The notes beneath the pieces are model-generated. The model saw only the letters and a program-made list of their open reading frames with translations. It made no database searches and was not told the origin of the DNA. A stretch of DNA of 64,000 nucleotides from Impatiens glandulifera. Its lineage: Eukaryota > Streptophyta > Magnoliopsida > Ericales > Balsaminaceae. The position numbers were made by a program, and so were the translations under genes. The stretch spans positions 15,787,125-15,851,124 of the forward strand of contig NC_061869.1 of the NCBI RefSeq assembly GCF_907164915.1. Reading direction: 5' to 3'. Below are positions 1 through 11,739 of the stretch, piece after piece (within the stretch, counting starts at the first letter, position 1; each line of letters opens with the position of its first letter).

Positions 1-1
1 A

Positions 2-1331
2 TTTCAACAGAAAGAAGGTATTGACTACAATGAGATCTTCTCTCCAGTAGTTAAATTGATGACAATCAGAACTATTTTGAGTTTGGTTGTGAAAGAAGAC
101 TTTCATCTTCAACAAATGGATGTCAAAACTTCTTTTCTTCATGGTGATTTAGATGAAGAGATTTATATGCGACAACCAGAAGGATTTGAAATCAAAGGAA
201 AAGATGAGCTTGTGTGTAAGCTTCAGAAGAGTCTGTATGGTTTGAAACAGGCTCCAAGGCAATGGTACAAGAAGTTCGATAGCTTCATGAAAAGTAACAA
301 TTTTTTGAGGTGTGAAGCTGATCATTGCTGCTATATCAAGAAGTTTGATAAATCGTACATTATTCTTCTTCTCTACGTTGATGACATGTTGATTGTTGGA
401 GCAAGCTTGTATGATATTAACAAGCTCAAAAAAGAGTTGTCTGAAAAGTTTGCAATGAAGGATTTGGGTGCTGCTAAACAAATCCTTGGGATGAGAATTT
501 TCAGGGATGAAGAAGTTCTCAAGATTTCACAAGAAGAATATGTGAAAAAAAGTTCTTAGCAGGTTCAACTTGTATGATGCAAAACCAGTTACTACCCCCT
601 TAGCTAGTCACTTCAGACTATCTAAAGATCAGTCGCCTTCAACAGAGGAGGAGAAAAATTACATGGTCACTGTTCCGTATGCCTCTGCCATTGGTTGTAT
701 TATGTATGCGATGGTTTGCACAAGACTAGACATAGCACATGCAGTGGGAGTTGTTAGCAGATTTATGAGCAACCCGGGTAGATAACATTGGGAAGCAGTA
801 AAGTGGATACTACGATACTTAAGAGGAAGTACGGGTCTCGCTTTGTGTTTTCGAAAGTGTAATATGGGTTTAGAAGGATATGTTGATGCTGACAATGGTG
901 GTGATGTTGATAGTAGGAAGAGCACAATATGGTACATTTATACTCTGGGAGGTACTGCAATCAGTTGGGTATCAAAATTGCAGAAGATTGTTGCTCTTTC
1001 TAGTTGTGAAGCAGAGTATGTTGTTGTGACAGAGGGTGCTAAGGATATGATGTGGTTACAACCCTTTTTGCGAGAATTGGGTCAAGACTACGAGGGAAGT
1101 GTGTTGCGATGCGACAGTCAGAGTGCCATTCATTTGGCAAAGAATCATGTTTATCATGGCAGGACGAAGCATATACAGGTTCGTTATCATTTCATCCGAT
1201 CAACTTTAGAAGATGGAGTATTAGCTCTTGAGAAGATTCCCGGGAGTGAGAATCCAGCTGAAATGTTGACGAAAGCTGTGACAAATGAGAAACTGAAGTT
1301 GTGTGCAACTTCAGTTGGTCTTCTTCGTTAA
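2..1331 (+). pseudogene. Copia pol: reverse transcriptase and RNase H, broken
   Basis: The reading frame is open from the window edge. It shows the RT core, with the LYGLKQAPRQWYKKF block near 235-275 and the catalytic YVDD box near 373-387, and then RNase H with the usual SKLQKIVALSSCEAEYV block near 976-1020. Two lesions break it. One extra A in a run of As near 545-551 shifts the frame and gives a stop at 557-559. A TAA at 783-785 lies in frame with both the segment before and the segment after it. The natural stop is at 1329-1331. It encoded the replication enzymes of the element and is now non-functional. The number of lesions is small, so the insertion is moderately young. Confidence 0.93.
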
Positions 1332-1393
1332 GACACCGAATGGAAAGCCACTACCGATCGAGAGATGATGAAGTTAGTCTCCAAGTGGGAGAT

Positions 1394-1761
1394 TGTTGAG
1401 TTATGGAGACTACACTTATAATAAATTCTAGATTGTTAATTAGAGTTTATTGGGTTTTCTTTTTTTGGTTTTGGGCTTGGGCCTGGCCAAAGTTATTTAG
1501 GTTTATTACCTGAATATTTACCCTATAAATATGTGATTATTAAGGGTTTACATTAGGCAGACAGAATTCTAGAGAGATAAAGTGTGAGGCAAAAACTTTG
1601 TATTCATTCTTCTTATTTATAGTAAATCTGGTGGTGGCTGAAGTGGATGTAGCTCAATTTGAGTGAACCACTATAAATCTGTATGTTCTTGTGTTCTTCT
1701 TTCTTGTGTTTTTACAGATTGTTTTCAAACAGGTCGGATTTGGGAGATAAAAATCCTAACA
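1394..1761 (+). repeat. 3' LTR of the Copia element
   Basis: The 368-bp block starts TGTTGAG directly after the purine tract and ends AAATCCTAACA. It contains CCCTATAAATATG near 1521, a plausible TATA box, followed by a T-rich transcribed part. The partner LTR is outside the window, so identity and age cannot be estimated. Confidence 0.85.
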
Positions 1762-1797
1762 TCTACCTCTTATTGTCGCTAGGCTAGAAGAGAGGAT
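1762..1797 (-). mobile_element. SINE fragment (5' head) cut by the Copia LTR
   Basis: The stretch CCTCTTATTGTCGCTAGGCT is the reverse complement of the A-box head of the SINE that is complete at 27127-27312. Here it is cut immediately after the LTR end, so the Copia element inserted into this SINE copy. The other half should lie left of the window. Confidence 0.7.
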
Positions 1798-2240
1798 TAA
1801 CCTATAAATATATTGTCTTAATTAGAGTTTGATTTAAACACATAATATTTGTGATTATTAATTTTTTTTCTCTAAATTTTAATTTTCCATTTTAACTATA
1901 GTAAAAAAAATTATTCTTTTATTCGTGGTTTTTTCCGTCTTGAGTTTCTAAATAAATTTTTTGTTATTTACGTGATTTGTTTTTTAATTTTTTTGTGAAA
2001 AAATGGTTAAACTTATTTCATTAAAATCCCAAAAGTGGGAGAGTCGGAAATCAAAGCTAGACAAACCCTAGCTATGATTAAGGATAAAAATCAAAAGACT
2101 CTAAAAAAACTTATTAGTAGCATTCATACATTCTAAAAAATAAATATTACAAACAGAAAAGACTACATTTAAACATAATCATCCCAGCCTGGAATTTTTG
2201 CATGCCATCTATCTTCATTGAGAGACATTTTTCCCTTCCT
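1798..2240. other. AT-rich intergenic DNA
   Basis: No ORF, repeat family or structural RNA was recognised. The stretch is T- and A-rich spacer between the SINE fragment and the DUF4283 remnant. Confidence 0.6.
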
Positions 2241-3904
2241 CTAATGATAAAAGAAGATTATATTGAAGAAGATGATGAGTATTGTTGTTTCTCATTTTGA
2301 ATTCTCTCTTTGTACGAGCCCGTTCTAATTTGATAGAAAGAATTGTTTCTGAGAATTTCAGAGTTTTTACCTTTGTTATCTTCAACTTTAATTTTTATAT
2401 TCTTGTCTTTCTTATCTTCAGCTTCAGACTCCACATCGGTTTTGGAATCTTCTTTATCGACGTTAGAATTTTCTGTTTCAACTTTGAAATTCTGGGTGTT
2501 TTCATATTGAGTTTCCTCAACAACAACTTGAGGTTCATCTTCTATTTTCATCCAAATCCTTTGCATTACAAAAAATTTCATTTTTCACTTCACCTTGATT
2601 CCCTTTACTTTTTTTCTTTCGCTGCTTTCTTTTTTCTCAAAATCTTTCTTGTTTTTTCTTCTACAAATGTTTGATTTTTGAGTTTAGCCTTCCCTGTTTC
2701 CTTCCTTTTCTTTTCTGTTTCCTGAATTTTCTACTATTCTTCTTTAGCTTTATCACATTTATTGTGCAGAAAAATATTACAGAAAGCACACATTTTCGGT
2801 TTCCATTCATAAGAGATCTCCATGACATGCATTGTGCTTACATTTTCTGTCAACAACTGCCATTTTCATTGGCAGAACACTCTAAGGATGCACGTCAATG
2901 CCAATTCTAGAAAAGGACAAGTGCTCCCCTCCTTCAGTTATTGGGTCCATATATAATGGCTTCCCAATTGTACCTGCAAAGTGATTAATCGCTTCAGAAT
3001 TGTACATGTGGTCTGGAATGTTCCAGAGCTTGAACCAAATTTGGGCAGTTTCCTTTGGTATGCTCTGTAGATTCATCTCTTCTAACCACTTTTCTAAATT
3101 CATGCAATTTGATCATATGTAAGTATGCCCATTCTCTAAGGTTTCTTTTAGATTTGAGCCCTTTTTGAACTGCAGGAATTAGAAGTAATGTATGTTTGCA
3201 GAAACTTTTTCAAGCCTCTTTTCTCCCCACTATTTAATTAAAACCTCTTTGGTATTTGAAAATGATACTCTGTTTTTCCCCAATGAAATTTCTAACCATC
3301 ACAAACTCCCAGTCTTCATTACATTTATCCTCTACTTTAGTAGGCAGTTTGAATTCAAAAGGAGAGTTGAGTACCTCTACCTTTGTTTGGTTATCCCCCA
3401 AGTAGATTTTTCCTTGTATGCATGATCTTCAGATTTCTTTTATGCTTTATTCTTCCATACCTCGTTGACTTTCCATGTTGAATTACTTCTGATAGTGTAG
3501 GTCTTGGTTTAGAGAGCATTCATCAGCTCTTTCATTGCATCAAGTCATCAACTGACCATTTAACTATCTCCTTATATTCTATTTTCTTCAGTAAATTTCA
3601 GTACTTTAGATAATGAATATTGAGTTGGACTGTTATTTGTTGAGTTTTCTCTGTACTGATTATGATTTCTGAGTTTGGTAATCTGGTGTTTAAGACCAAA
3701 CAAGTTGGTTCTTTCATTATAACCAACCTTCCAAATTCTTTCTTTCTTCCCCTGTTTTCCAACTGCATTTTCTTCAGAATTTTTAACAGCAATTGGTTCA
3801 TTACCTTTGTTGCATTCTTGTTTTTCATGGATTATTTTCTTCAGCAATCTTATCAAATTTTTTTCCAGATACCTCCCTTAAACCTTCCATCACAAATTCT
3901 TTGA
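2241..3904 (-). pseudogene. Decayed DUF4283 / zinc-knuckle gene (LINE ORF1-like)
   Basis: On the minus strand, 2882-3103 encodes a block with IWFKLWNIPDH, a glycine-rich GTIGKPLYMDPITEGGEHLS segment and RIGIDV. This is the DUF4283 domain found in plant LINE ORF1 proteins and related orphan genes. Next, at 2738-2820 in another frame, comes SYEWKPKMCAFCNIFLHNKC, a CCHC-type zinc knuckle with short final spacing. After that an acidic, lysine-rich tail is open at 2258-2581. Upstream, 3572-3856 is a basic and asparagine-rich segment. The frames do not join: several shifts and stops separate the blocks. No reverse transcriptase follows, so it is either a truncated LINE or a relic host gene of the same family. 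Confidence 0.72.
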
Positions 3905-4082
3905 CTTCCTTATACTTATTGCTTTTTTTTTTCCCATTTTAATGAAAAATAAAACAAAGCAACAAAGAAGAGCAATTACAGAATACGGTACATCATAAAC
4001 CATAATTATACAGAACAGGGTAAACTAGAAACTTTAACATTCCAACCAAGCTTTGTAGATGAATGACCGACCTAGCAATTAG

Positions 4083-4256
4083 AGCTGATACCGTGTCGTT
4101 CATGCCGATTGTGTCGATTGTGCCGATCGTGCGCACGTTTGTCAAGCGACACTGAGCAACTAACAACGTGATCGCAATAAGCGAACCGCGACCTTGATAC
4201 CCAGCAAATCGTGTCGATCATGTCGCTCGTGTCGATCGTGTTATTCGTGTATTCGT
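4083..4256. repeat. Short GTGTCGAT(C/T)GTG-type microrepeat cluster
   Basis: Two clusters (about 4090-4130 and 4208-4252) repeat a motif close to TGTCGATCGTG with 9-11 base spacing. They flank about 75 bp of non-repeated, relatively GC-rich DNA. The motif core TCGATCG is self-complementary. A 68-codon open frame on the minus strand is only the translation of these repeats. Confidence 0.6.
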
Positions 4257-4278
4257 GATTAATTTTTATGTGTGCCAT

Positions 4279-5634
4279 ATTTTAATTTAATTTTATTGTG
4301 CTTAAATAAAAAAAATTGGTATTACAAAATTATTATTTTTAAAATGTGATTAGTGACATTAAATATAGCCGCCAATTAAGAAGATAGGGAGTAGTGAAGT
4401 ATAAGCTTACAAAATTAAAAAAAAGGGAAACAAAATATATATTATTTGTTTAATTATAGTGGGACATCACATATAATCTAGAAGTCTCTATCTGATTGGT
4501 TCGTACAGAAAATAATTGTATTAATGTTTAATAATTTGTAATAATTAAATTGAGTTATTTAAATAATTTTAAATGAACACATTCTCATATTATTAACACT
4601 TGTTTAGAGATGAACAATTATTTAATTTTTAAATAAAATTTGTGTCAATTATTAAATTTACAAGAGAAAAGAGAAGTCAAACTAACACCTCCAGCAAGAA
4701 AGCTTTCTATTTTAATAAATGATTCAGCAAGTAAAACTCATATTTTAATAAAAATGTATTAAGATAAGAGATTAAATATCTCATCAAATTCGTTTTTTAC
4801 AAACAACACTATGATGATTTAAGAGAGATTATGTTAGACCACTTTAAAAAACTATGATATATTGCAAAGATTTTTGATAATAACTGTTCTACATGTTATT
4901 TAGGAAGACAGGTTTGCTTATTTGGGGGCATACACAGAAAGTATAAGATAGATTACAAAAGCAAGACCTTTTGAAAAATCATCGAGCCCGACATGGAAGG
5001 GAAGACCTTGATGGAACTAAAATGGTCCATCCAATCGAGACACTTGTTGATGCATGTCTCGAATCCTTGGTCGCCTTGTCAAAAATCTGAGAGGGCGGTT
5101 GAACAAATTATTAGACTCATCACCTAGGTTATGATTTTTTTATTCAAGGGCAAGAAAGATGCTTACTCACATTTATCACAATATCAAATTATTTGGAATG
5201 ATTTCAATTATAAAATAATTACTATAACTTTGTATATTATATCAAAGTAAAATATACCAAAAACAGTATATCAATGTTTTAGTACATTTGTGAGAAACAC
5301 TTAATTTATAGGAATCAAACAATTTTGAAATTCTGCAGTCACTTTCTCAAATTTTAACAACTTAGAGTTCAATAGAATAAGATTTCATGCAATTGACTCC
5401 CGAATAACATATTGAATAGAATATTGTTAAAATCTCAACATATTTGAATCACTCAATCGTGAGTTATACCAAAATTCCCAAATTAATTTCCTATTTCAGT
5501 TTCTTAAATGTCAAACAAGATTCCATGATTATTTCGACTCAAAACAGATCTTTACCATTAAGTATCCTATATAATTAAGTTCTCTACTAAATTTGTATAT
5601 TTCTCCACAATTTGGATAAATTTGGGAGGGTGAA
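4279..5634. other. Intergenic DNA, nothing recognised
   Basis: AT-rich sequence with no coding block, LTR edge or tandem repeat that I can support. It ends at the 5-bp left target duplication (GTGAA, 5630-5634) of the Copia element. Confidence 0.6.
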
Positions 5635-5870
5635 TGTTAGAATATTTTGAAGAAAGATAGAGAGATTGATATTTTATTATAGTTGAATTACAAAGTCTTA
5701 ATAATAGGCTAGAAAATATCTGAAAAATCTTGTTAATCAATAGGATGATTCTAACGTTTTGCTCGTAGTTTATTTATAATAAAAGATAAGAAAATAATGT
5801 AATTAATTGTTAAGATTTTCTAATAATATCTAATCAATATGATGGAGGTTACACCACATTAATTTTAACA
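5635..5870 (-). repeat. 3' LTR of the outer Copia element
   Basis: The 236-bp block starts TGTTAGAATATTTTGAAGA and ends AATTTTAACA on the plus strand. It matches 13760-14015 through most of its length. It lacks about 20 bp present near the left edge of the other copy. Confidence 0.88.
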
Positions 5871-7843
5871 CTCCCCTTAATGTGTTGTCGGATTCCAAGT
5901 TTAGCTCAGAGTTGTTGGAACTCTCTCTTGGAAGTGTTTTTGTGAGAATGTTAGATACATGTTCTTCAGATCGACAAAACTCAAGTTGAATTTCTTTTTC
6001 TTCTATCGTTTGTCGGATAAAATGATGTTTGAGTGTTATATGTTGAGTTCGACTATGGTGAACTGGGTTCTTAGCCATATCAATTGTAGACTTGTTGTCA
6101 CAGTACATCATGACTCCTTCATTCCGATGATGGGCAAGATCAGCTTAAATTCTTCAAAGTCACATTGCTTGTGAAGTGGTTAGTGATGCTTAGACATACT
6201 TGGCTTCAACAGATAATTGTGCAACAATTTGTTCCTTCTTGAACAACCATGCAAACATTGTTGAACTAAAAGAGAAATAGTATCTCGATGTGCTTTTCAT
6301 ATAGTCTAAGGATCTACCAAGATCACTATCACAATAACCGACAAGGTTAAGTGCATGGTTTTTCTTAAAGCTCAGACTTTGGTTGATTGTTCCTTGGACA
6401 TAGCGTAAAACACGTTTTGTTGCACTGAGGTGGAAATGACTCGAACTCTGTATAAATCTTGAGAGTAGGCTTGCAGCATACGTGAGATTAGGTCGGGTTG
6501 TTGTAAGATATAATAGATTATCGATGAGGCTACCAAGTACATCTAAACATGTTGAATTTCTTCAAAATCTTTTTTACATACATCTTTTGGTAGATAAAGA
6601 CTATATATTATTTTTGGTAAATCTCCATGCCAAGAAATGTCGAAGTAGACCCATATCACTAATTTCATACTTTTGAGTCATGTCATCTTTGAACGCTTCG
6701 ATCATCTCCTTGTTGTTTATAGTGATAATCATATCATCAACATATAGAGTGACTATAAGAATATCGATACCTTGTCTTTTGACATACAATTGAACTTCAC
6801 TCGTACTCCTCTCGAATCCTATTCAATTGAAGCAGTTGTCGATCTCACTATACCAAACGCGATGAACTTTTTTAGTCTGTATAACGCTTTTTGGAGCTTG
6901 TAGACCTTATCTTCTTTTCCTTTAAACATTAAGCCTTAAGGTTGATATACATTTATTTCTTTTTTTCCTTCGCTATTGAGGAATGTTGACTTGACATCGA
7001 GCTGATAAAGCTTCCATCCTTTGTAGGCGGCGAATGCAATTATAGCTCGGATTGTGTCTAGCCGAGCTACTAGGGAAAATGTCTCACTGTATTCAATTCC
7101 TGGTTGTTGAGAATAACATTTCCCAACGAGTCTTGCTTTATTCCTTTAAATGGATCCATCTGTGTTATGCTTGACTTTGTAGATCCATTCCACACTTATG
7201 ACTTCTTTGTCGGTTGGCTTGTCAACAAGCCTCCATGTCTAATTCTTCGTGATCACAATGATTTTCTCCTCCATTACTTTTCTCCATTATTCTTCTTTGA
7301 TTGCTTCTTCAAATTTTTCGGTCTCAACCGAACAATAGTTGCATGTATCATATATATTTTCTATTGATATGTACCTCTTTAGGGTTGAACTCAAGGATGA
7401 GGAGTTTAATGAAGTCAAATCAGTTGAGTTACGATTTTCTTCATTGAGTTGATCTAAGCTAGGATCTTGTGTACTTGGCACTGATGAAATAGGTTCATCA
7501 TTGTTAGTGCTAATTAAAACGTCATTTTTATCAACTTTGTTTTCTTCCCAATTCCACGAAAAGTTTTCATCAACTTGAGCATCTCGGTTGATAATAACTA
7601 GATCTTCTTTTAGGCTAAACACTTTATAGCCTTTGCTCATGGTATTGTAACCAACAAAAATACATATTTCGCTCGATTCGTTAAATTTCCTTTTTTCACT
7701 TTTGAAAATTGAGAATAACACATACTTCTGAATACCTTGAGATGGTTTACCAATAGTTTTCTACCACTCCATGCTTCAAATAGAGTCTCGTTTGTTATGG
7801 ATGTGGTTGGACATCGATTGGATAGGTAAACGACAGTGTAGAC
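5871..7843 (-). pseudogene. Outer Copia pol, 3' half: integrase end, RT, RNase H
   Basis: Read right to left: 7287-7721 is the integrase C-terminal/linker part, including a KYVF-like core-end block and an acidic, serine-rich linker. About 6601-7100 is RT, with the YVDDMIIT box near 6720-6740. 5830-6111 is the RNase H end, with MMYCDNKSTIDMAKNP, then a HHF block and ILTKTLPRE. The frames are separated by shifts and stops. The right edge at 7843 is where the nested element entered; the coding continues at 11740 and beyond. Non-functional. Confidence 0.88.
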
Positions 7844-8170
7844 TGTTGTTTTTGGCCCAATTAGAATCCCACATCGGAAGATGATGGGAGTGAAAGAAGT
7901 TTCTTAGTATATAAAAGAAACTATATTCAAAATTAAAATAAATCCCACATCGGAAGATGATGGGAGTTGGAGAATTTTCTTAGTGTATAAAAGAAATTCT
8001 CCCCTCTTCGGTTTATTGTACTCAATACTTGTATTTCTTCTTCCTTATTAATTAATGTCCTTAGTACTCGGAAACGTAGGTAACATTTTGGCCAAACTCC
8101 GTTATCAAATTTTGTTAGTGTGTTATTTTGTTTATTTCTTCTTTTGTTTTTGTCAGGGTTTTTCCCAACA
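7844..8170 (+). repeat. 5' LTR of nested Copia, with duplicated promoter module
   Basis: Bounded by TGTTGTTTTTGGC and TTTTTCCCAACA. Inside, a module beginning TCCCACATCGGAAGATGATG and ending in a TATATAAAAGAAA or TGTATAAAAGAAA box occurs twice, starting near 7867 and 7943 (period about 76). Each LTR therefore carries two TATA-like boxes. Confidence 0.9.
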
Positions 8171-8172
8171 AG

Positions 8173-8185
8173 TGATATAATAGCC
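8173..8185 (+). other. Primer-binding site of nested Copia (degraded)
   Basis: The 13-mer TGATATAATAGCC, two bases after the LTR end, matches the usual plant Copia initiator-tRNA-Met site TGGTATCAGAGCC with three or four substitutions. Confidence 0.7.
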
Positions 8186-8202
8186 GAAGGTTTGCCCTTG
8201 AC

Positions 8203-11200
8203 ATGGTGGAGTATTCAAAAGGGGCATCAACTCCTTCGTCATCCTGGACGAGGACACCGATGTCGAATTTGTAGTTTGTGGTGGAAATCTTTGATAGAAC
8301 TGGGCATTTCGGCATGTGGCAGGGTGAGGTTCTATATTGTCTTTTTTAGTAGGGTCTAGATGTTATTATTAAGGCCGAAATTCAAATGGTATAGAAGAAA
8401 AATAATGGAGTATCATGAATCGGTTGGCGTGCGGAACAACTCGATCGTGCTTGTCTATAAAGTAAAAGTATGTCGTGAAGAACGAAACTTCTGCAGAGAA
8501 ACTCTAGGAAGCATTGATGGATAAATTTATGAAAAAGAGTGGTCAGAATAAGCTCCTTATGAAGAAGTAGTTGTTCCGATTTGATTATCAATCAGGTACT
8601 ACTATGAATGAACATATTACTAAGTTTAATCAATTAGTAGCAGATGTGTTAAACCTTGATGTTATGTTTGAGGATGAAGATATGGCTTTGATGTTTCTAT
8701 CGTCCCTTCTTGGTGAATTTGAACACTTAGAAACAACGTTACTTCGTGGGAAGGGAAATGTTTCTTTTGATGTTGTAAGTTATGCTTTATATAGTCATGA
8801 ATTGAGAAAGCAGGATAAAAGAAAAAAAATAGCTATAGCAGATGAAGCAATGATGGTCAGGGGCTGTCAGTAAAGAAAATCAAAAGGGAAAGAAGGAAGA
8901 TCCGAAAGTACAGTTGTCAAAGATGAATGTGCTTTCTATCGTGAGAAAGGACATTGCAAGATTAACTGCCCAAAGTTGAAGAAGAAAGAGAAAGATTCTG
9001 AAGATACAAATGTTGCAGAAAACAAATGTGATATATATTCTATTTACATTTTATCGATGTCACACACAACATCACATCTTGACGCGTGAATATTGGACTC
9101 ATCCTGCACTTATCATATGACACAAGTTCAAAAGTGGTTCTTTGTCTTTAAAGAACTAAATGGTGGATTTGTTTACATGGGAGATGCTAATACATGTAAA
9201 TAAAAGGAATATGTTCAATCAAGCTGAGAAATGATGATGGATCCACCAGAATTATCAAAGATGTTCGATACATACCGAATATGAAAAAGAATCCCATTTC
9301 TTTGGGGCCTTGGAGTCAAAAGACCTGCATATGAAATTGGAAAATAGAATTCTTAAGGTAATTTATGGAGCGCTGGTGATGTTAAAAGCTATTAGGAAAA
9401 GTAATAATTTTTATTACTATCAAGGTAGTACAGTTAATGAAAGAGTAGTTTTATCAACTTCTGGGAGCAGTAACGAATTAGAGGCAACAAAGTTATGACA
9501 TATACGATTGGGGCATGCTGGTGAGAGATCTATATAAACTCTTATCAAACAATGTTGCTAAAAGGTACAAAAGTTTGTAAATTAGATTTTTGTGAACATT
9601 TTGTTATGGAAAAACAAAAGCGAGTAAAATTTGGCACTATTATCCATAACATCAAGGGTATTTTGGACTATGTGCACTCAGATATCTGGGGACCTACCAA
9701 GACTCCATCTCTTGGAGGTAGACATTATTTTATTAATTTTGCTGATGATTTTTCCATAAGAGTATGGGTGTTTACTATGAAGAATAAAGGTGAAGTGTTT
9801 GAGATTTTTTTTTAATGGAAAACTCAAGTTGAAGATGAGACAGTAAGAAAGATTAAAATTCTCCGGACTGATAACGTTGGATAATACAAGAATGATTCAT
9901 TCCAGAAGTTATGTAAAGAGTGTGAAATTGTTCGATACTTCATAGTTAGAAAAACACCACAACAGAATGGAGTATCAGAACGTATGAATAGAACATTGGT
10001 GGAGAATATTCGATGTATGTTGTCTAATGTTTGGTTAGACAAGAAATTTTGGGACGAAGTTGTCTCATGCGCTCAACATTTGGTAAATCACCTATCATCA
10101 TCTGCACTTGGTGACAAGACTCCATTAGAGGTATGGTTTGAAAAACCTACAACTAATTATGATTTTTTGCATATTTTTGGTTCTACTACATATTATCATG
10201 TAGTTGAATTAAAGTTAGATTCACGAGAAAAGAAAGCTTTTTTATGGGATTTATTACATGAGTTAAAGAATATTTCCTCTGATGTTTAGATGCAAAAAAA
10301 TTATTATCAGTTACTTTTGACAATTATTCAATGTTGAATAAGGTAACACCAGACAAGATTGATTGTACTCCACAATAGGTGGAGTTTGGGCAAATAAAGA
10401 TAATCCCAACTATAAGCGACTCTCCGACGATATACGAAGAGTCAAATGAAGAAGAGGTTCCGACCCAAGAACCTTCACAACAATGTGAATCATTTGTTGT
10501 GAACAGACCAAGACGAGTTATTCAAAAACTAGGTCGGTTCACTGACATGGCGGCCTATGCACTTCTAGTTGTAGATGATGTTTCATCCACTCTTTCAGAT
10601 GTCATTCGAAGTACTGAAAATGGAAAAGGGAAAGGTGTTATGGAATATGAGATGCAATCTCTTTAGAAGAATGAGACATGTAAGTTGACGCATTTACCTA
10701 AAGGGAAGAAGGCTATTGGTTGTAAATGGATCTTTGCTAAGAAAGAAGGATTTTTAGGAAAATTTGATGTTCGCTATAAGGCAAAATTGGTAGTTAAAGA
10801 CTATGCTTAGAAGGAAGGAGTTGATTTTAATAAGGTACTTTCTCCTGTTGTTAAACACTCTTCCATTAGAATTTTGTTGGTCTTGGTAGCGTAGATGAAT
10901 TTGGAGCTAGATCAAGTTAATGTGAAGACCGTAGACATACACGGTCATTTGAACGAGGAAATATACATTTATCAACCAGATGAATTTAAAGTTGCCGATA
11001 AAAAAATTGGGTTTGCATGTTGAGAAAAGCATTATACGTGTCGAAGAAATCGTCGAGACAATGGCACAAGCGACTTGACAAATTTATGATGGACCACAAA
11101 TACACAAGAATCAGATTCAATTCATGTGTGTATTTACGCAAAATATAAGATGAGTCTTATATTTATCTACTCTTGTACATTGATGATATGTTGATAGCAT

Positions 11201-11290
11201 CAAAGAGCCAATATAAAATTGATAAAATGAAGGCTCAATTGGGTAAATAGTTGGAGATGAAAGACATGGGGAAACCAAATCTAAATATTG
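8203..11290 (+). pseudogene. Nested Copia gag-pol, heavily mutated
   Basis: The gag ATG is at 8203. A UBN2-type gag block is readable at 8571-8873 (DEDMALMFLSSL, SYALYSHELRK). A zinc-knuckle relic lies near 8920-8970. The GAG-pre-integrase region is near 9480-9520, and integrase is at 9552-10289 (DYVHSDIWGPTKTPSLGG; HLVNHLSSSALGDKTPLEVW). RT begins near 10700, with the YIDDMLIAS box near 11176-11205. Many stops and shifts occur (for example in-frame stops near 10665 and 10808). After RT, about 11290-11400 has no RNase H similarity before the purine tract, so the RNase H domain appears deleted. Confidence 0.88.
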
Positions 11291-11412
11291 TTTAGATTTG
11301 GTAAACACCTTCCGTGTTTGAGTCGGTGCTGAAGAGCATCAATTGGAAGCACTAAAGAACTATTTTTTAATATTGAAGATTATTATTTGGATATTGTGCC
11401 AAGGTGGAGATT

Positions 11413-11739
11413 TGTTGTTTTTGGCACAATTAGAATCCTACATCGGAAGATAATGGGAGTGAAAAAAGTTTCTTAGTATATAAAAGAAACTATATTCACA
11501 ATTAGAATAAATCCCACATCGAAAGATGATGGGAGTTTGGGAAGTTTCTTAGTGTATAAAAGAAATTCTCCCCTCTTTGGTTTATTGCACTCAATACTTG
11601 TATATTTTCTTCCTTATTAATTGATAGTCTTAGTGCTCGGAGACGTAGACAAAATTTTGGTCGAACTCCATTATCAAATTCTGTTAGTGTGTTCTTTCGT
11701 TTGTTTCTTATTTTATTTCTATCAAGGTTTTTGCCAACC
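11413..11739 (+). repeat. 3' LTR of nested Copia
   Basis: Same length (327 bp) and close identity to 7844-8170, including the duplicated promoter module (about 11437 and 11512). The last base pair is CC rather than CA, a point change. Confidence 0.9.

Larger units (their letters stand above)
1..1761 (+). mobile_element. Ty1/Copia retrotransposon, 3' portion (5' part outside window)
   Basis: The window opens inside a Copia pol gene. It then shows the reverse transcriptase, the RNase H, a purine-rich tract (CCAAGTGGGAGAT, 1381-1393) and a TG...CA-bounded 3' LTR. The order RT, RNase H, PPT, LTR is diagnostic of Ty1/Copia. The RNase H wording resembles the Tork/TNT1 group. The right edge (1761) abuts the head of a SINE, so the element landed in an older SINE. 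The 5' LTR and the left target duplication lie outside the window. Confidence 0.93.
7844..11739 (+). mobile_element. Nested plus-strand Copia element with two LTRs
   Basis: A 3896-bp element with two 327-bp LTRs (7844-8170 and 11413-11739). Flanking 5-mers are TAGAC (7839-7843) and TAAAC (11740-11744), matching at 4 of 5 positions. A degraded tRNA-Met primer site follows the 5' LTR and an AAGGTGGAGAT purine tract precedes the 3' LTR. It carries gag, integrase and RT remnants but no recognisable RNase H, so it is shorter than a normal Copia element. It lies in the integrase region of the older element in opposite orientation. Confidence 0.92.

Noticed and set aside
3192..3425. Plus-strand open frame of 77 codons
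   Set aside because: It lies opposite the minus-strand DUF4283 remnant, is phenylalanine-rich from T-rich sequence and has no family signature.
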